The notes below the pieces were generated by a model. That model was not told the origin of the DNA and searched no databases. It saw only the letters and a program-made list of their open reading frames with translations. 10,884 nucleotides of DNA. Source: Calycina herbarum. Its lineage: Eukaryota > Ascomycota > Leotiomycetes > Helotiales > Pezizellaceae. Below are positions 1 through 8,105 of the stretch, one piece after another (within the stretch, counting starts at the first letter, position 1; each line of letters starts with the position of its first letter). The position numbers and the translations under genes are program-made. The DNA is taken from contig LLEY01000375.1 in the NCBI GenBank assembly GCA_001414485.1, forward strand, positions 1 to 10,884, in the 5' to 3' direction.

Positions 1-2030
1 TTATCTATATTACTATAGTATAGTCCTAATCTAGGTTTATGATTTAGGTATTTCTATACTCTATTTAAGGCTCTAAAGTGATGTGTACTAGGATTAGCTA
101 TAAATCTAGCACATCTATTAATCGAGTGAGTAATATCGGGTCTAGTTTTAGTACTAAGACATATTAGAGACCCTGTTTCTTATTGATATATATTTATATC
201 TTCTTTAGTAGCCTGATCTTCATTTTTGTCTAATTTTACCCCTAGTTCTATAGGAGTAGCTATAGGAGTTAAATTAGACTTATTAAACTTAGCTTTTATA
301 TTAGCTAAGTATTTATTTTAATTTATAGTAAGTACTTGGTTATTAATATCATACTTTATTTCCATGCCTAAGAACTGGTTTATAAGCCCTAGATATTGTA
401 ATTTTAATACTTTATCTATATTAAGCTTATTAGGGACTGTTATAATAAGGTTATTAACATAGTATATAATAATAACCTTAGTTTCCTTATTTATAAAGAT
501 ACCTTCATCGAAGGGTAGGACTATAAGTCCTATTTTAGTATATATATCTAGTAGATATTTATACTATAGTCTAGGGCTCTGTTTTAGACTATACAAGGCT
601 TTATTAAGCTTATAAACCTTACTAGTATTATTTCTTTCAAAGCCTATAGGCTGTATAACATAGATATATTTATCTATTTTAGTATATATAAAGGCGTTCT
701 TTATATTATATTAATATAGACTCTATTTATTTAATACTACTAGTAGGAATACTAGTCTATAAGTCTCGGGTCTATATATAGTAGAAAAGGTATCTAGGTA
801 ATCTATACCTATAATTTGATTAAAGCCTTGAACTACCTATCTTGCCTTATACTTAATTATATTATTATTAAGGTCTGTCTTTATTTTATATACCTATTTC
901 CCCTTTAGAGTAGTTATATTATTAGGTAAGTCTACTAGATCCTAAGTTTTCTAGGATTCTAGTTTATTTACTTCTAATTCTATAGCTTTAATCTATTCTA
1001 TACTATTAGTATTAGATATAGCTTCTTTATAGCTCGTAGGCTTATTATTAATATTAGCTACTAGTGCTAGTTTATCTAGATCATCTGTATATTTAAGATT
1101 ATTATTCCTAATATTATTTACGTCTAACTTGTCGGGTTTATTATTTATATATACCGCGTCTAGCTTATTTACATCTAGCGCGTCGAGCTTAGTGTTTTTA
1201 ATATCAGTATCGTTATAGTCCTCTAAGAGGTTAGTATCTATATTAGATGTATTATTATCTAAGTTATACTTAGTATCTAAAAACTTATTTTCAATTATAT
1301 ATATATCTCTAACCTATAGAGGTTTTTTAAGTATAATATTATATACTTTATATAAGTTTTTATTAAAGCCTAGTAGTATAGCCTTATTCGCCTTTTTATC
1401 TAGTTTCTTTAAACTAGTATACTTATTTTTATAATAAGCTATAGAGCCAAAGGTCTTTATATTACCTATATAAGGCTCTTGCTTATATTTAAGTTTATAA
1501 GACGTTTTATACTCTAGTTTAGAGTGAGGAGTTCTATTATATAGATAAGTAGCTGTTAGTACAGCTTCCTTTCAGAATATAAATAGTAAATTAGCGTTAT
1601 ATAATAGACATCTAACCTTATTAAGTATAGTTCTATTTATTATTTCTACTAGTCCGTTTGATTCCGGTGTATAGACAGGGGATAATTAGTGTATTATTCT
1701 ATGTTCTTTTAAGTAGATATTAAATTTATTATTAATAAATTCTATACCGTTATTAGTACTATATATTCTTATACGCTTATTATTTATATTATTCTCTTCT
1801 CTATTTTTAAACTCTTTGAAGGTATTAAAGGCCTCGCTCTTAGTCTTAAGTAATTTAACTTCTAAGAATCTAGAGTATTTACATAGGAAGGTTATAAAGT
1901 ACTTATAGTTATTATAAGTTATAGGCTTAATAGGACCGTATAGGTCGCTACTAACCTTTTCTAGTAGAGTAAACTCTCTACCGCTTATTAATCTATTAAT
2001 CTTATTAGTAAATTTACCTTAGAGACATAC
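1..2030 (-). pseudogene. Copia integrase core and reverse transcriptase relic
   Basis: This continues the relic at 2558-3528 after repeat A: with A and one TSD copy removed, the CxxC motif (EVC) reads straight through. The rve integrase core follows. The first catalytic Asp is kept in SSDLYGPIK (Asp at 1944-1946), the second is changed to Asn in STNNG (about 1743-1760), and the Glu is kept in PESNG (1653-1664). A linker rich in Asn/Asp runs to about 1000. RT starts near 950 with VVQGFNQIIGIDY and its catalytic YVDD box now reads YVNN (450-461). FLGMEIKYD and TRPDITHSINR follow before the left edge. The Asp-to-Asn changes are G-to-A on the coding strand. Stops replace Trp and Gln throughout. 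Confidence 0.92.
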
Positions 2031-2091
2031 TGTTAAAATGGTCACGCAAGAGGGCAGAAGGCAGAAGTCAAGGGTATAAATTATGTATATA

Positions 2092-2142
2092 TGTGTGTGT
2101 GTGTATGTGTGTGTGTATGTGTGTGTGTGTGTATGTGTGTGT
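2092..2142 (+). repeat. GT-rich microsatellite in copy A
   Basis: An imperfect (GT)n run broken by GTAT units. Equivalent but different-length runs occur in B (about 3580-3626), C (6791-6822, complementary strand) and D (about 8991-9030). Translated, it gives the His-Thr and Cys-Val runs seen in small ORFs here, which are not genes. Confidence 0.9.
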
Positions 2143-2165
2143 GTCCTGGGTAGACGTCCCAGGAC
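2143..2165. repeat. 23-bp hairpin, perfect in copy A
   Basis: The arms gtcctggg and cccaggac (8 bp) enclose the loop tagacgt. The same site is at 3627-3649 (B), 6768-6790 (C) and 9031-9053 (D), each with one mismatched pair from a G-to-A type change in one arm. It lies between the GT microsatellite and the minisatellite. Its role is unknown; a structure in the transcript is one option. Confidence 0.8.
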
Positions 2166-2187
2166 CTAGTTATATACACATGTGTAT

Positions 2188-2363
2188 AAAGGACTCTTTG
2201 TATATACGTATACGGAATACGTATGCGGTGTACAAAGGACTCTTTATATATACGTATGCGGAATACGGATGCGGTGTACAAAGGACTCTTTGTATATACG
2301 CATTCGGAATACGCATACGGTGTACAAAGGACTCTTTATATATACGTATGCGGCATACGCCAC
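2188..2363 (+). repeat. 46-bp minisatellite in copy A (3 full units plus partial)
   Basis: Head-to-tail units begin with aaaggactcttt and end with ggtgtac: 2188-2233, 2234-2279, 2280-2325 and a partial 2326-2363. Inside each unit the GTATNCGGAATACGTATNCGG stretch is itself a near-palindrome around ggaatac. Units are directly adjacent with no spacers. Small ORFs on both strands over this array show repeated YTKDSLYIRIRNT-like peptides because 46 is not a multiple of three; they are not coding. Confidence 0.92.
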
Positions 2364-2557
2364 AAAACGCCACTTCCGTAAACGGAATACGCATGCGGAA
2401 GTATATGTAATTAATATACAAAACTTAACGCGTTGCTCTAGAGTGCTCTAGACACATCAGAACCACGAGGTCACGTGGTATTCTTAACTTTTAGGTCTAT
2501 ATACACTTAAGCACTTATGTCTAAGTATACTAGATACTAATATATTATTATACATAC

Positions 2558-3528
2558 CTCGCAGTTAATAATACTATTATCTATCTCTTTACTAGAGATG
2601 ATATTATTATAACCTTTTATAGTATTAATAATCTTATTTAACACTTGTAGACTAATATGTCCTAGTCTCTCATATAAGGTTAGCTTATTTATATCATAAG
2701 TTTTATCCTTAATTATACTAAGTACTATATAGTCTTTTTTATATTTATTATATTCTAGAGGTATAATATTTAAGTAGTATAAGTTATTTATCTTATCTCC
2801 TTTAGTTATAAGATTATTAGTTTTATTTTCTTTAATATAACAACTATTAGAGGTAAATATAGTATATGAATTTATTAATTCACTTTAACTAATTAGGTTA
2901 TATCCTAGTTTAGGCATATATAGATAGTTCTTAAGTAAAAAACATTTATTATTATTATTTTCTTTAAACCTAATATAAATAGAACCAACTCCTTTAATTC
3001 TAATAGTTTTAGCTTCTCCCTACTTAACTAACTTATTACTAGCTCTATAGTCTACAAAATATTATTTATTATATATTATATGTTTTGTAGCAGCTGTGTC
3101 TAGTATAAACTTAGTTTTATTATTTATTATAGTAGGGCTAGAGTAAGTAGTAGTAAATACCTTTTCAGTCTTATTATTTAACAAGGAGTTATAGGTATCT
3201 ATACTCTTATTAGTAGAGTTATTTAGGTTCTTAGTATTATTTACCTCAAAGTCTAGATTGTCTAGACTAATATTATTATTATCTTTATTATCAATGTTAT
3301 TATAGTCAAGATTTATAAACATAATATCGATATTATTATCTCTTATCTCTTAAGAACTCTTCTCTTCTCTTATATTCTCCTTAGGGCTAGACCTAAGTAT
3401 TTCTCTTTTAAACTTAAAGTGTTTAAGAGCTTTCCAAGGGTATAGATAATAACACCCCTTTATAAGGTATGTAGTTTATTTATAATAGTTATAATATATA
3501 CCTTTTATAACCTTATAAGGCTTCTTTC
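2558..3528 (-). pseudogene. Copia gag C-terminus, protease and GAG-pre-integrase relic
   Basis: Just inside repeat B (about 3440-3528) the minus strand reads a degraded CCHC zinc knuckle of the Copia gag: the spacing is kept but Cys and His have become Tyr or other residues (TGC to TAC, CAC to TAC). A clean open stretch at 3322-3065 carries the retroviral-type aspartic protease motif FILDTAATKHI, with the catalytic Asp codon at 3098-3100. It is followed by the GAG-pre-integrase signature ERLGHIS near 2655-2675 and the first half of a CxxC motif that repeat A interrupts at 2557. The protein would normally process the gag-pol polyprotein in cytoplasmic virus-like particles. Several stops and the lost gag start make it a pseudogene. 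Confidence 0.9.
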
Positions 3529-3998
3529 TGTTAAAATAGTCACGTAAGAGGATAGAAGGCAGAAGGCAGAAGTCAAGGGTATAAATATATATATGTATAT
3601 GTATATGTATGTGTATGTGTGTATATGTCCTAGGTAGACGTCCCAGGACCTAGTTATATACACATGTATACAAAGGACTCTTTTGTATATACGTATGCGG
3701 AATACGTATATAGTATACAAAGGCCTCTTTGTATATACGCATTCGGAATACGTATGCGGTGTACAAAGGACTCTTTGTATATACGTATGCGGAATACGCT
3801 ACAAAACGCCACTTCTGTAAACGGAATACGCATGCGGAAGTATATGTAATTAATATACAAAACTTAACGCGTTGCTCTAGAGTGCTCTAGACACATCAGA
3901 ACCGCGAGGTCACGTGGTATTCTGACTAAGCTTAACTTTTAGGTCTATATACACTTAAGCACTTATGTCTAAGTATACTAGATACTAATATTATTATA
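3529..3998 (+). mobile_element. Short repeat copy B at the Copia/Gypsy junction, no TSD
   Basis: This 470-bp copy starts TGTTAAAATAG and ends TTATTATA, like A. Its left neighbour is the Copia zinc-knuckle region (frame readable from 3528) and its right neighbour is the Gypsy integrase (frame readable from 3999). The bases just outside differ (ctttc on the left, ttata on the right), so there is no target-site duplication. Both host elements are truncated exactly at the repeat edges. This suggests recombination between two repeat copies, one in Copia gag and one in Gypsy integrase. It has two full minisatellite units plus a partial one, and a short form of the AT-rich end. Confidence 0.9.
3672..3802 (+). 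repeat. 46-bp minisatellite in copy B (2 full units plus partial)
   Basis: Units lie at 3672-3718 (47 bp, one extra t), 3719-3764 and a partial 3765-3802. They show the same unit as in A, with one unit fewer. The unit with cctcttt in place of actcttt is also found in C and D but not in A. Confidence 0.9.
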
Positions 3999-6144
3999 TT
4001 ATAACTATGTTCGTATATCTGTTACTTTCTAGAAGCTCGACTATAAAGTTTATTAAAATTTCACTCTAGATTCGGTTTCGAACCAGTAGAGGCTTTAGGA
4101 ATCCTTGTCGTACGTCTCTCTAAGCTTTATTCCTTCTATAAGCGTTATAATTTCATATAAACCTTTATATATCTTATAATATCTAAGACTAGAAGTATTA
4201 TTATAAGAGGATCTAAGCTATGCTCTCTTATCTAGAGTAACTATAGAGCTTTGAATTATATATAGACTAGATTATCTTTATATAGAGTTCTTTATTATTT
4301 AGAACTTATAACTAGTCTTAGAACTTTAGCTTTCCTTCGTTTATAAGAGTATATTCAGATATTAATACTTTAAGCTTTACGCTAGTAAGAAACGTTCTTC
4401 TATCTTATTATATAGCGTCTTCTATTATTTAAAGGTCGGCGTCTACTTCTTTAGCTATTATCTAGAGTTCTTAAAAAGTCCTTTTATTATCTAGGAGTAC
4501 TTCTTACGTCTATACTAGTTCTTATATCTATACTAGGTTCGCTTTTATAATCTCTAGAGTCTATTCTTTTTATTTATAAACTTAAGAAGTTACTTTATAT
4601 AGTAATCGATTCGTTTGTCTATAGCGTTGTCTAGTATATCTTACTTCTATTATAAAAGAGCGTCTACTTAAATATTATCCTTCTCTTTAATATATATAAT
4701 TATAAAGTTATACTTTAAGAGAGCTAAGGACTATTATATTTATTATTCTATAAGCTTCTATACTAATATAAAGTACTCGAGGTTCTTATAGTTCGTTTAA
4801 ATCTTAAAGCTATCTACGCTTTATAACTTAGGATCTTAAGCTTCTAGGCACTATATAATAGCTAGTATCTCCTTATTATAGATTTCGTAGTTATATTTAG
4901 TAGGTAAGTTCTTCTTTGAAAAGAAGGTATAGAGTTATAAGAGTCCTTCGTCGTTATATTATATAAGTATGCTACTAATATACTAGTTAGAAGAGTCTGT
5001 TTCTATAATTATTTATCTTTTATAATCAAACTATATAAGAGCTAGAGCTATAGTAAATATATACTTTAGTTGTTTAAAGACGTCTTAATATTTGTTCGTC
5101 TATATAAATACGTATTTCTTATAAGTGAGTTCTATAAGAGGTTTTACGATATTAGAATAGTTTTTAATAAAGTTTTAGTAGAAGTTTATAAAGCTAAGAA
5201 AGCTTTATATAGCCTTAACTGTTATAAGTGCTTCCTAGTTAAGAATCGCTTTTACTTTTTCTAGATCTATTTCTACCTCTAAGTTAATATTAAGAATAAA
5301 CCTTAGATACTTTATATATATAACTGAGAATTCGTATTTATTAATATTAAGAAAGAGTCTTACGTCTTTAAGCTTCTTTAGAACTAGTATAATTTGTTCT
5401 TTGTATTCTTCGAGGGTTCTATCTATAAAGATTAGAATATTATCTATATAAGTAGAGTAGAAGTCGTCTAGATATTTCTATAGTATCTAGTTAACGTATC
5501 TTTAGAACGTACTTAGTACGTTTACGAGTCTAAAAGAGGTAACTATCTATTCGTATAATCTATATCTTATATAAAAAGCTGTCTTCTATTTATCTCCTTT
5601 TATAATCTAGATTTAGTGAAAAGCTTAGCTTATGTCGAGTTTTATATACTGTTTTACCTTTCTAGCTTGTTATAAGGTTTCGTATAAAGAGTATAAAGGT
5701 AGTAGTAGGAGAGTTACTAACTCGAATCTAGTCTTTGTCTATATATTCTATAAGCGTTCTTTAGAAGATAAGAAGTTTATTATAAGATATATTATAGAGC
5801 AGCTCTTAAGAGATTATAGCTTACTTTCTATCTTCTTTCGTAAGTTTAATCTAGTAGTCTATTCTATTACCTTATAGAGGAGACACTTTGTCTAAGTCTT
5901 TGAGGCTAAAGACGCTAAGGTAATCCTAGAATTATAGTAGTAGCTTTGTTTAAGAATCTGTTTTTGTCTTCTTCGTCTTCTCTAGAGTTTTAGTAATATC
6001 TTATAAGCTAGCTGAGAATACTTGTATATTTTAATAAGACTTATTTATTATTATCTAAAAAGCCTTAATAGAGATAGATTAGTAATCGACAGAATTTAAG
6101 CTACTTACTTCTAGAATTTTAGCTTAATTTTATATAAGCGTATT
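3999..6144 (-). pseudogene. Gypsy pol relic: reverse transcriptase, RNase H, integrase N-terminus
   Basis: A pre-RT segment (about 6120-5890) includes DYLSVFSLKD. RT proper contains KLDIS (about 5640), KGDK.KTAF (about 5585), SFRLVNVLSTF (about 5530) and the active-site box YIDNILIF (5427-5450), where the second Asp has become Asn. RNase H has ETDSSN (4986-5003) and YNYEIYNKEILAI (about 4880). The integrase zinc domain (about 4330-4140) has lost its His and Cys ligands, mostly to Tyr, and RDVRQGFLKP (about 4090-4120) and ESNRYTNIVI lead into repeat B. Around 5673-5682 two reading frames meet at cgaaacctta: about 25 codons between the FILFIR and ETL segments are missing and the frame shifts. 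It would have copied element RNA into cDNA. Confidence 0.92.
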
Positions 6145-6177
6145 TGTTATAGCGCTGGTCCGTAACCTGGAAGAATA

Positions 6178-6301
6178 CACGTGACAAGCACGTGACCTTG
6201 GCAACTACCTCGGGAATAACGACGCTAGATAGACGACGCTGGAATAACGACGTAACGCGCCTTATAGTTACTAAGCAACCTCTTTCCTCTAGGTATATAT
6301 A
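6178..6301 (+). promoter_or_regulatory. Putative U3 promoter of the repeat family
   Basis: Two copies of CACGTGAC (6178-6185 and 6189-6196) lie 11 bp apart, about one helical turn; CACGTG is the E-box bound by bHLH factors in fungi. A direct repeat ggaataacgacg follows at 6213-6224 and 6241-6252. A TATATATA box is at 6294-6301, and 31 nt after its first base is 6325, where the short copies of this family begin. This stretch is visibly richer in GC than its surroundings. Promoter function is inferred from motif layout only. Confidence 0.55.
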
Positions 6302-6567
6302 CTACGTTACTCTCGTAGATAGATTATAATAATATATAAATAAATAATATAAATATAAGAGATTAAGTGTAATTAATACCTGAAGAAAATACCTTATTAT
6401 AAACAATTTATATATTAGTATCTAGTATACTTAGACATACGTGCTTAAGTGTATATAGACCTAAAAGTTAAGCTTAGTCAGAATACCACGTGACCTCGCG
6501 GTTCTGATGTGTCTAGAGCACTCTAGAGCAACGCGTTAAGTTTTGTATATTAATTACATATACTTCC

Positions 6568-6745
6568 GTATACGTATTCCGAATGCGTACATACAAAGAG
6601 TCCTTTGTACACCGCATACGTATTCCGAATACGTACATACAAAGAGTCCTTTGTACACCGCATACGTATTCCGAATACGTATATACAAAGAGGCCTTTGT
6701 ACACTGTATACGTATTCCGCATACGTATATACAAAAGAGTCCTTT
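6568..6745 (-). repeat. 46-bp minisatellite in copy C (3 full units plus partial)
   Basis: The units are inverted relative to A. Full units lie at 6607-6652, 6653-6698 and 6699-6745 (47 bp, extra a), with a partial unit at about 6568-6606. The array joins directly to the atatacttccg segment, without the aaaacgccacttccg spacer present after the array in A, B and D. Confidence 0.9.
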
Positions 6746-6887
6746 GTACACATGTGTATATAACTAGGTCCTGGGACGTCTACCTAGGACACACACACAC
6801 ATACACATACACATACATATATATATTTATACCCTTGACTTCTGCCTTCTGCCTTCTGTCCTCTTGCGTGACCATTTTAACATATTT

Positions 6888-7739
6888 ACTAGTATAGACG
6901 TGTTTCTACTTTTCTAACCTCTTACTTTTTCTCTTATATCTAGGGTTACTTTTTCTAAATTCGTATAAGCGGTTATCTAGCTAGACAACCTCTTTAATTA
7001 TACCTATAATAGTTTAAAACTATAAGTTTTATTTAACTATCTCTTTACAAATATAAACTTTTAATCCTCTACGAAAGAGTTCTATAAGAGCGACAGTATC
7101 TTATTCTAATTTCGTTCTATAACGTTGGAATTTATTAGTATAATCTATTACTAATCCGGTTTAGCGTAAGTCTAAAAGCTTATATATAGTAGTTTAGATC
7201 GCGTCGAAGTCTTTAAAGACTTTTCTAATAGTTACTTTAAATCCCCTCTAAGATTTAAATATAACCTTAGTTAATTCTATCTTTCTATCTTTATTCTTAT
7301 TCTTAAAGAAGTTTTCTAAATATAGCTAAGCCTATTCTAATACTAATCCTCTTAGATAAGAAATAGTAAAGATAGTTTATAAGTTATAATTACCTTCGAA
7401 TTTATTAGAGTTAAAGTTAAAGTAGATATCTATTTAAAGAAGGAACGAGTTAAGTTTCTTATACTTCTTATAATACGTGTTTAGTATCTTAACTTTAATA
7501 GATTTAAGTGCTTTAACCTTATAAGGCTTAGAGGCGTCTGATATACTAATATTGTCGTCGTTCTTAGCTGGTTATATACTAGTAGATGTTCCTCTAGTAG
7601 TACTTCTAGATATTCTTATAATATTGGTTCGACTAGTACTCGAGCTAGTAGCGACGGGGGTTGCTAGGGCTATAGCGACTGAACTTCTAAGCAGGTGCTT
7701 AAAGTGTAATAAAACTCTATATAAACTAAACAAAGGTGA
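6888..7739 (-). pseudogene. Gypsy gag relic
   Basis: The minus strand reads one frame from about 7739 down to 6888, broken by TAG/TAA codons at likely Gln/Trp positions. A Ser/Thr-rich N-terminus (about 7690-7560) is followed by KPYKVKALKSIKV (about 7530) and then the retrotransposon gag fold: YLRGLVLE (about 7350), DYTNKFQRY (about 7118-7144), LIELFRRGLK (7059-7088) and DNRLYE (about 6962-6979). These are the usual Gypsy gag landmarks. A basic tail follows and ends at copy C. No zinc knuckle is seen. Gag would form the virus-like particle. No ATG survives in a convincing place, so the start is a frame limit only. Confidence 0.88.
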
Positions 7740-7788
7740 CTAAGTCTTAAAGGTTAGTATATAGGTAAGAAGTATAGATACGCTAGGT

Positions 7789-8073
7789 TGTTTACTTAGA
7801 AGTGAACTTATTACTTATATTAAAGATATTAAATAAGATAATAAGATTAATAACTAAAGTTAAGTACGAAGCTCCTATCTAGGTAGTAGACGTACTAGTA
7901 TATATATAGAACCCTTCGTACTATCTAGATCCCTATATAGGCCTAGATCTCTAGATCCCTATAGATCTCTTATAGGATCTAATAGGATCTATTACGTAAC
8001 TTCTAATAGTTATCTAATAGTAAGATCCTAGAATACCTAAATATCTTTGTATTACTGATTCCCTCCGGTATTA
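7789..8073 (-). repeat. Probable 5' LTR of the Gypsy element
   Basis: This non-coding stretch of about 285 bp lies between the gag relic plus short leader (7740-7788) and the LINE 3' end. On the plus strand it begins TGTTTACTTAG and ends near CTCCGGTATTA. It contains TATA-like runs (tatatatata near 7900) and a cluster of tagatcc/ggatct-type short repeats at 7925-7995. The second LTR is not in the window, so the borders cannot be verified by comparison and are approximate. Confidence 0.5.
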
Positions 8074-8105
8074 CCTTCTATTTCCTAGATATTATATCTT
8101 ATCCT

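Larger units (their letters stand above)
2031..2552 (+). mobile_element. Short repeat copy A (LTR-like, R-U5 type), with TSD
   Basis: This 522-bp copy runs from TGTTAAAATGG to TATTATTATA. It is flanked by the 5-bp direct repeat catac (2026-2030 and 2553-2557). The body contains a TATA-like stretch, a GT microsatellite, a 23-bp hairpin, a 46-bp minisatellite and an AT-rich end. It sits inside the CxxC codons of the Copia integrase, and taking it out restores that frame, so it inserted after the Copia element. The strand given is that of the TGTTAAAATGG end; transcription as inferred from copy C would run the other way. It encodes no recognisable protein. Compared with D it lacks 78 bp near its right end, and compared with B it lacks a short stretch (ctgactaag-like) near 2483. 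Confidence 0.9.
2026..2557. repeat. Target-site duplication catac flanking copy A
   Basis: The pentamer catac occurs at 2026-2030 and again at 2553-2557, directly outside the two ends of copy A. The preceding base a is also shared if the element is taken one base shorter. A 5-bp duplication is typical of integrase-mediated insertion of LTR retroelements, and one copy of it belongs to the Copia reading frame. Confidence 0.85.
1..3528 (-). mobile_element. Degraded Ty1/Copia LTR retrotransposon (internal region, partial)
   Basis: Reading the minus strand from 3528 down to 1 gives the Copia domain order: gag zinc knuckle, aspartic protease, GAG-pre-integrase, integrase core, reverse transcriptase. 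The protease and integrase lying upstream of RT is the diagnostic order of Ty1/Copia. The frame is interrupted by many TAG/TAA codons at Trp/Gln positions, as RIP would produce, and by insertion A at 2031-2552. The 5' part of gag and the 5' LTR are missing because the element stops abruptly at repeat B. The RNase H and 3' LTR lie beyond the left edge. The element cannot be functional. Confidence 0.93.
6145..6882 (-). mobile_element. Short repeat copy C: longest copy, solo-LTR-like (U3-R-U5), with TSD
   Basis: On the plus strand this 738-bp unit begins TGTTATAGCG and ends CATTTTAACA, so it has TG...CA ends and the short inverted repeat TGTTA/TAACA, as LTRs do. It is flanked by tatt (6141-6144 and 6883-6886), or by tattt if the first T is counted as target. 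The part 6325-6882 is the inverted equivalent of A, B, D and E; 6145-6324 is found only here. It separates the Gypsy gag and pol relics, and both flanks read as Gypsy coding sequence. The strand given follows the TGTTAAAATGG end; the inferred transcription direction is plus. It has four minisatellite units and lacks the short segment that follows the array in the other copies. Confidence 0.85.
6141..6887. repeat. Target-site duplication tatt(t) flanking copy C
   Basis: Left tatt at 6141-6144 and right tatt at 6883-6886. Because the element starts with T, the duplication may be 4 bp (element from 6145) or 5 bp, tattt (element from 6146). Either way the uninterrupted Gypsy sequence is the same. 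It brackets the whole 738-bp unit, which argues that 6145-6324 and 6325-6882 inserted together. Confidence 0.7.
3999..8073 (-). mobile_element. Degraded Ty3/Gypsy LTR retrotransposon, 3'-truncated
   Basis: On the minus strand the order is probable 5' LTR (about 8073-7789), leader, gag (7739-6888), then RT, RNase H and integrase (6144-3999). RT before integrase is the Ty3/Gypsy order. The element is interrupted by copy C between gag and pol and is cut off inside integrase at copy B, so the integrase core, C-terminus and 3' LTR are missing. The protease and gag zinc knuckle are not found between gag and RT. RIP-like stops occur throughout. Its right end abuts the 3' part of a LINE, so it may have inserted into or next to that LINE. 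Confidence 0.92.

Noticed and set aside
2068..2082. TATA-like gggtataaatta near the TGTTAAAATGG end as the promoter of the family
   Set aside because: It would start transcription into the microsatellite, and no end of any copy corresponds to it, whereas the TATA at 6294 predicts the shared end at 6325. It is not excluded as a second, opposite promoter.
2188..2363. CRISPR-like regular repeats
   Set aside because: Units are directly adjacent and diverged, with no unique spacers, and the setting is a eukaryotic transposon block.
2081..2451. Overlapping small ORFs on both strands with His-Thr, Cys-Val or YTKDSLYIRIRNT-like repeats (also at 3505-3860, 6513-6897, 8987-9340)
   Set aside because: They are translations of the microsatellite and the 46-bp tandem array, present in several frames and both strands; there is no protein-like composition or conserved start.
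4066..4090. tRNA-like B-box (ggtttcgaacc) that could mark a tRNA or SINE
   Set aside because: It lies within the minus-strand Gypsy integrase frame (LLVRNRI) and no A-box, cloverleaf or terminator was found around it.
5070..5877. Plus-strand ORFs at 5070-5264 and 5632-5877
   Set aside because: They are antisense to the Gypsy RT and RNase H relic, which shows family motifs on the minus strand.
6325..6882. Copy C as two separate insertions (a short copy placed inside a different 180-bp element)
   Set aside because: The tatt duplication brackets both parts together, the pentamers around the short part alone (tagat, tattt) do not match, and no remainder of the 180-bp element is found on the other side. 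It is kept as a weaker alternative.
7552..7743. Plus-strand 63-residue hydrophobic ORF resembling a membrane peptide
   Set aside because: It is the complement of the Ser/Thr-rich start of Gypsy gag; the hydrophobic look comes from reading Ser/Thr codons backwards.
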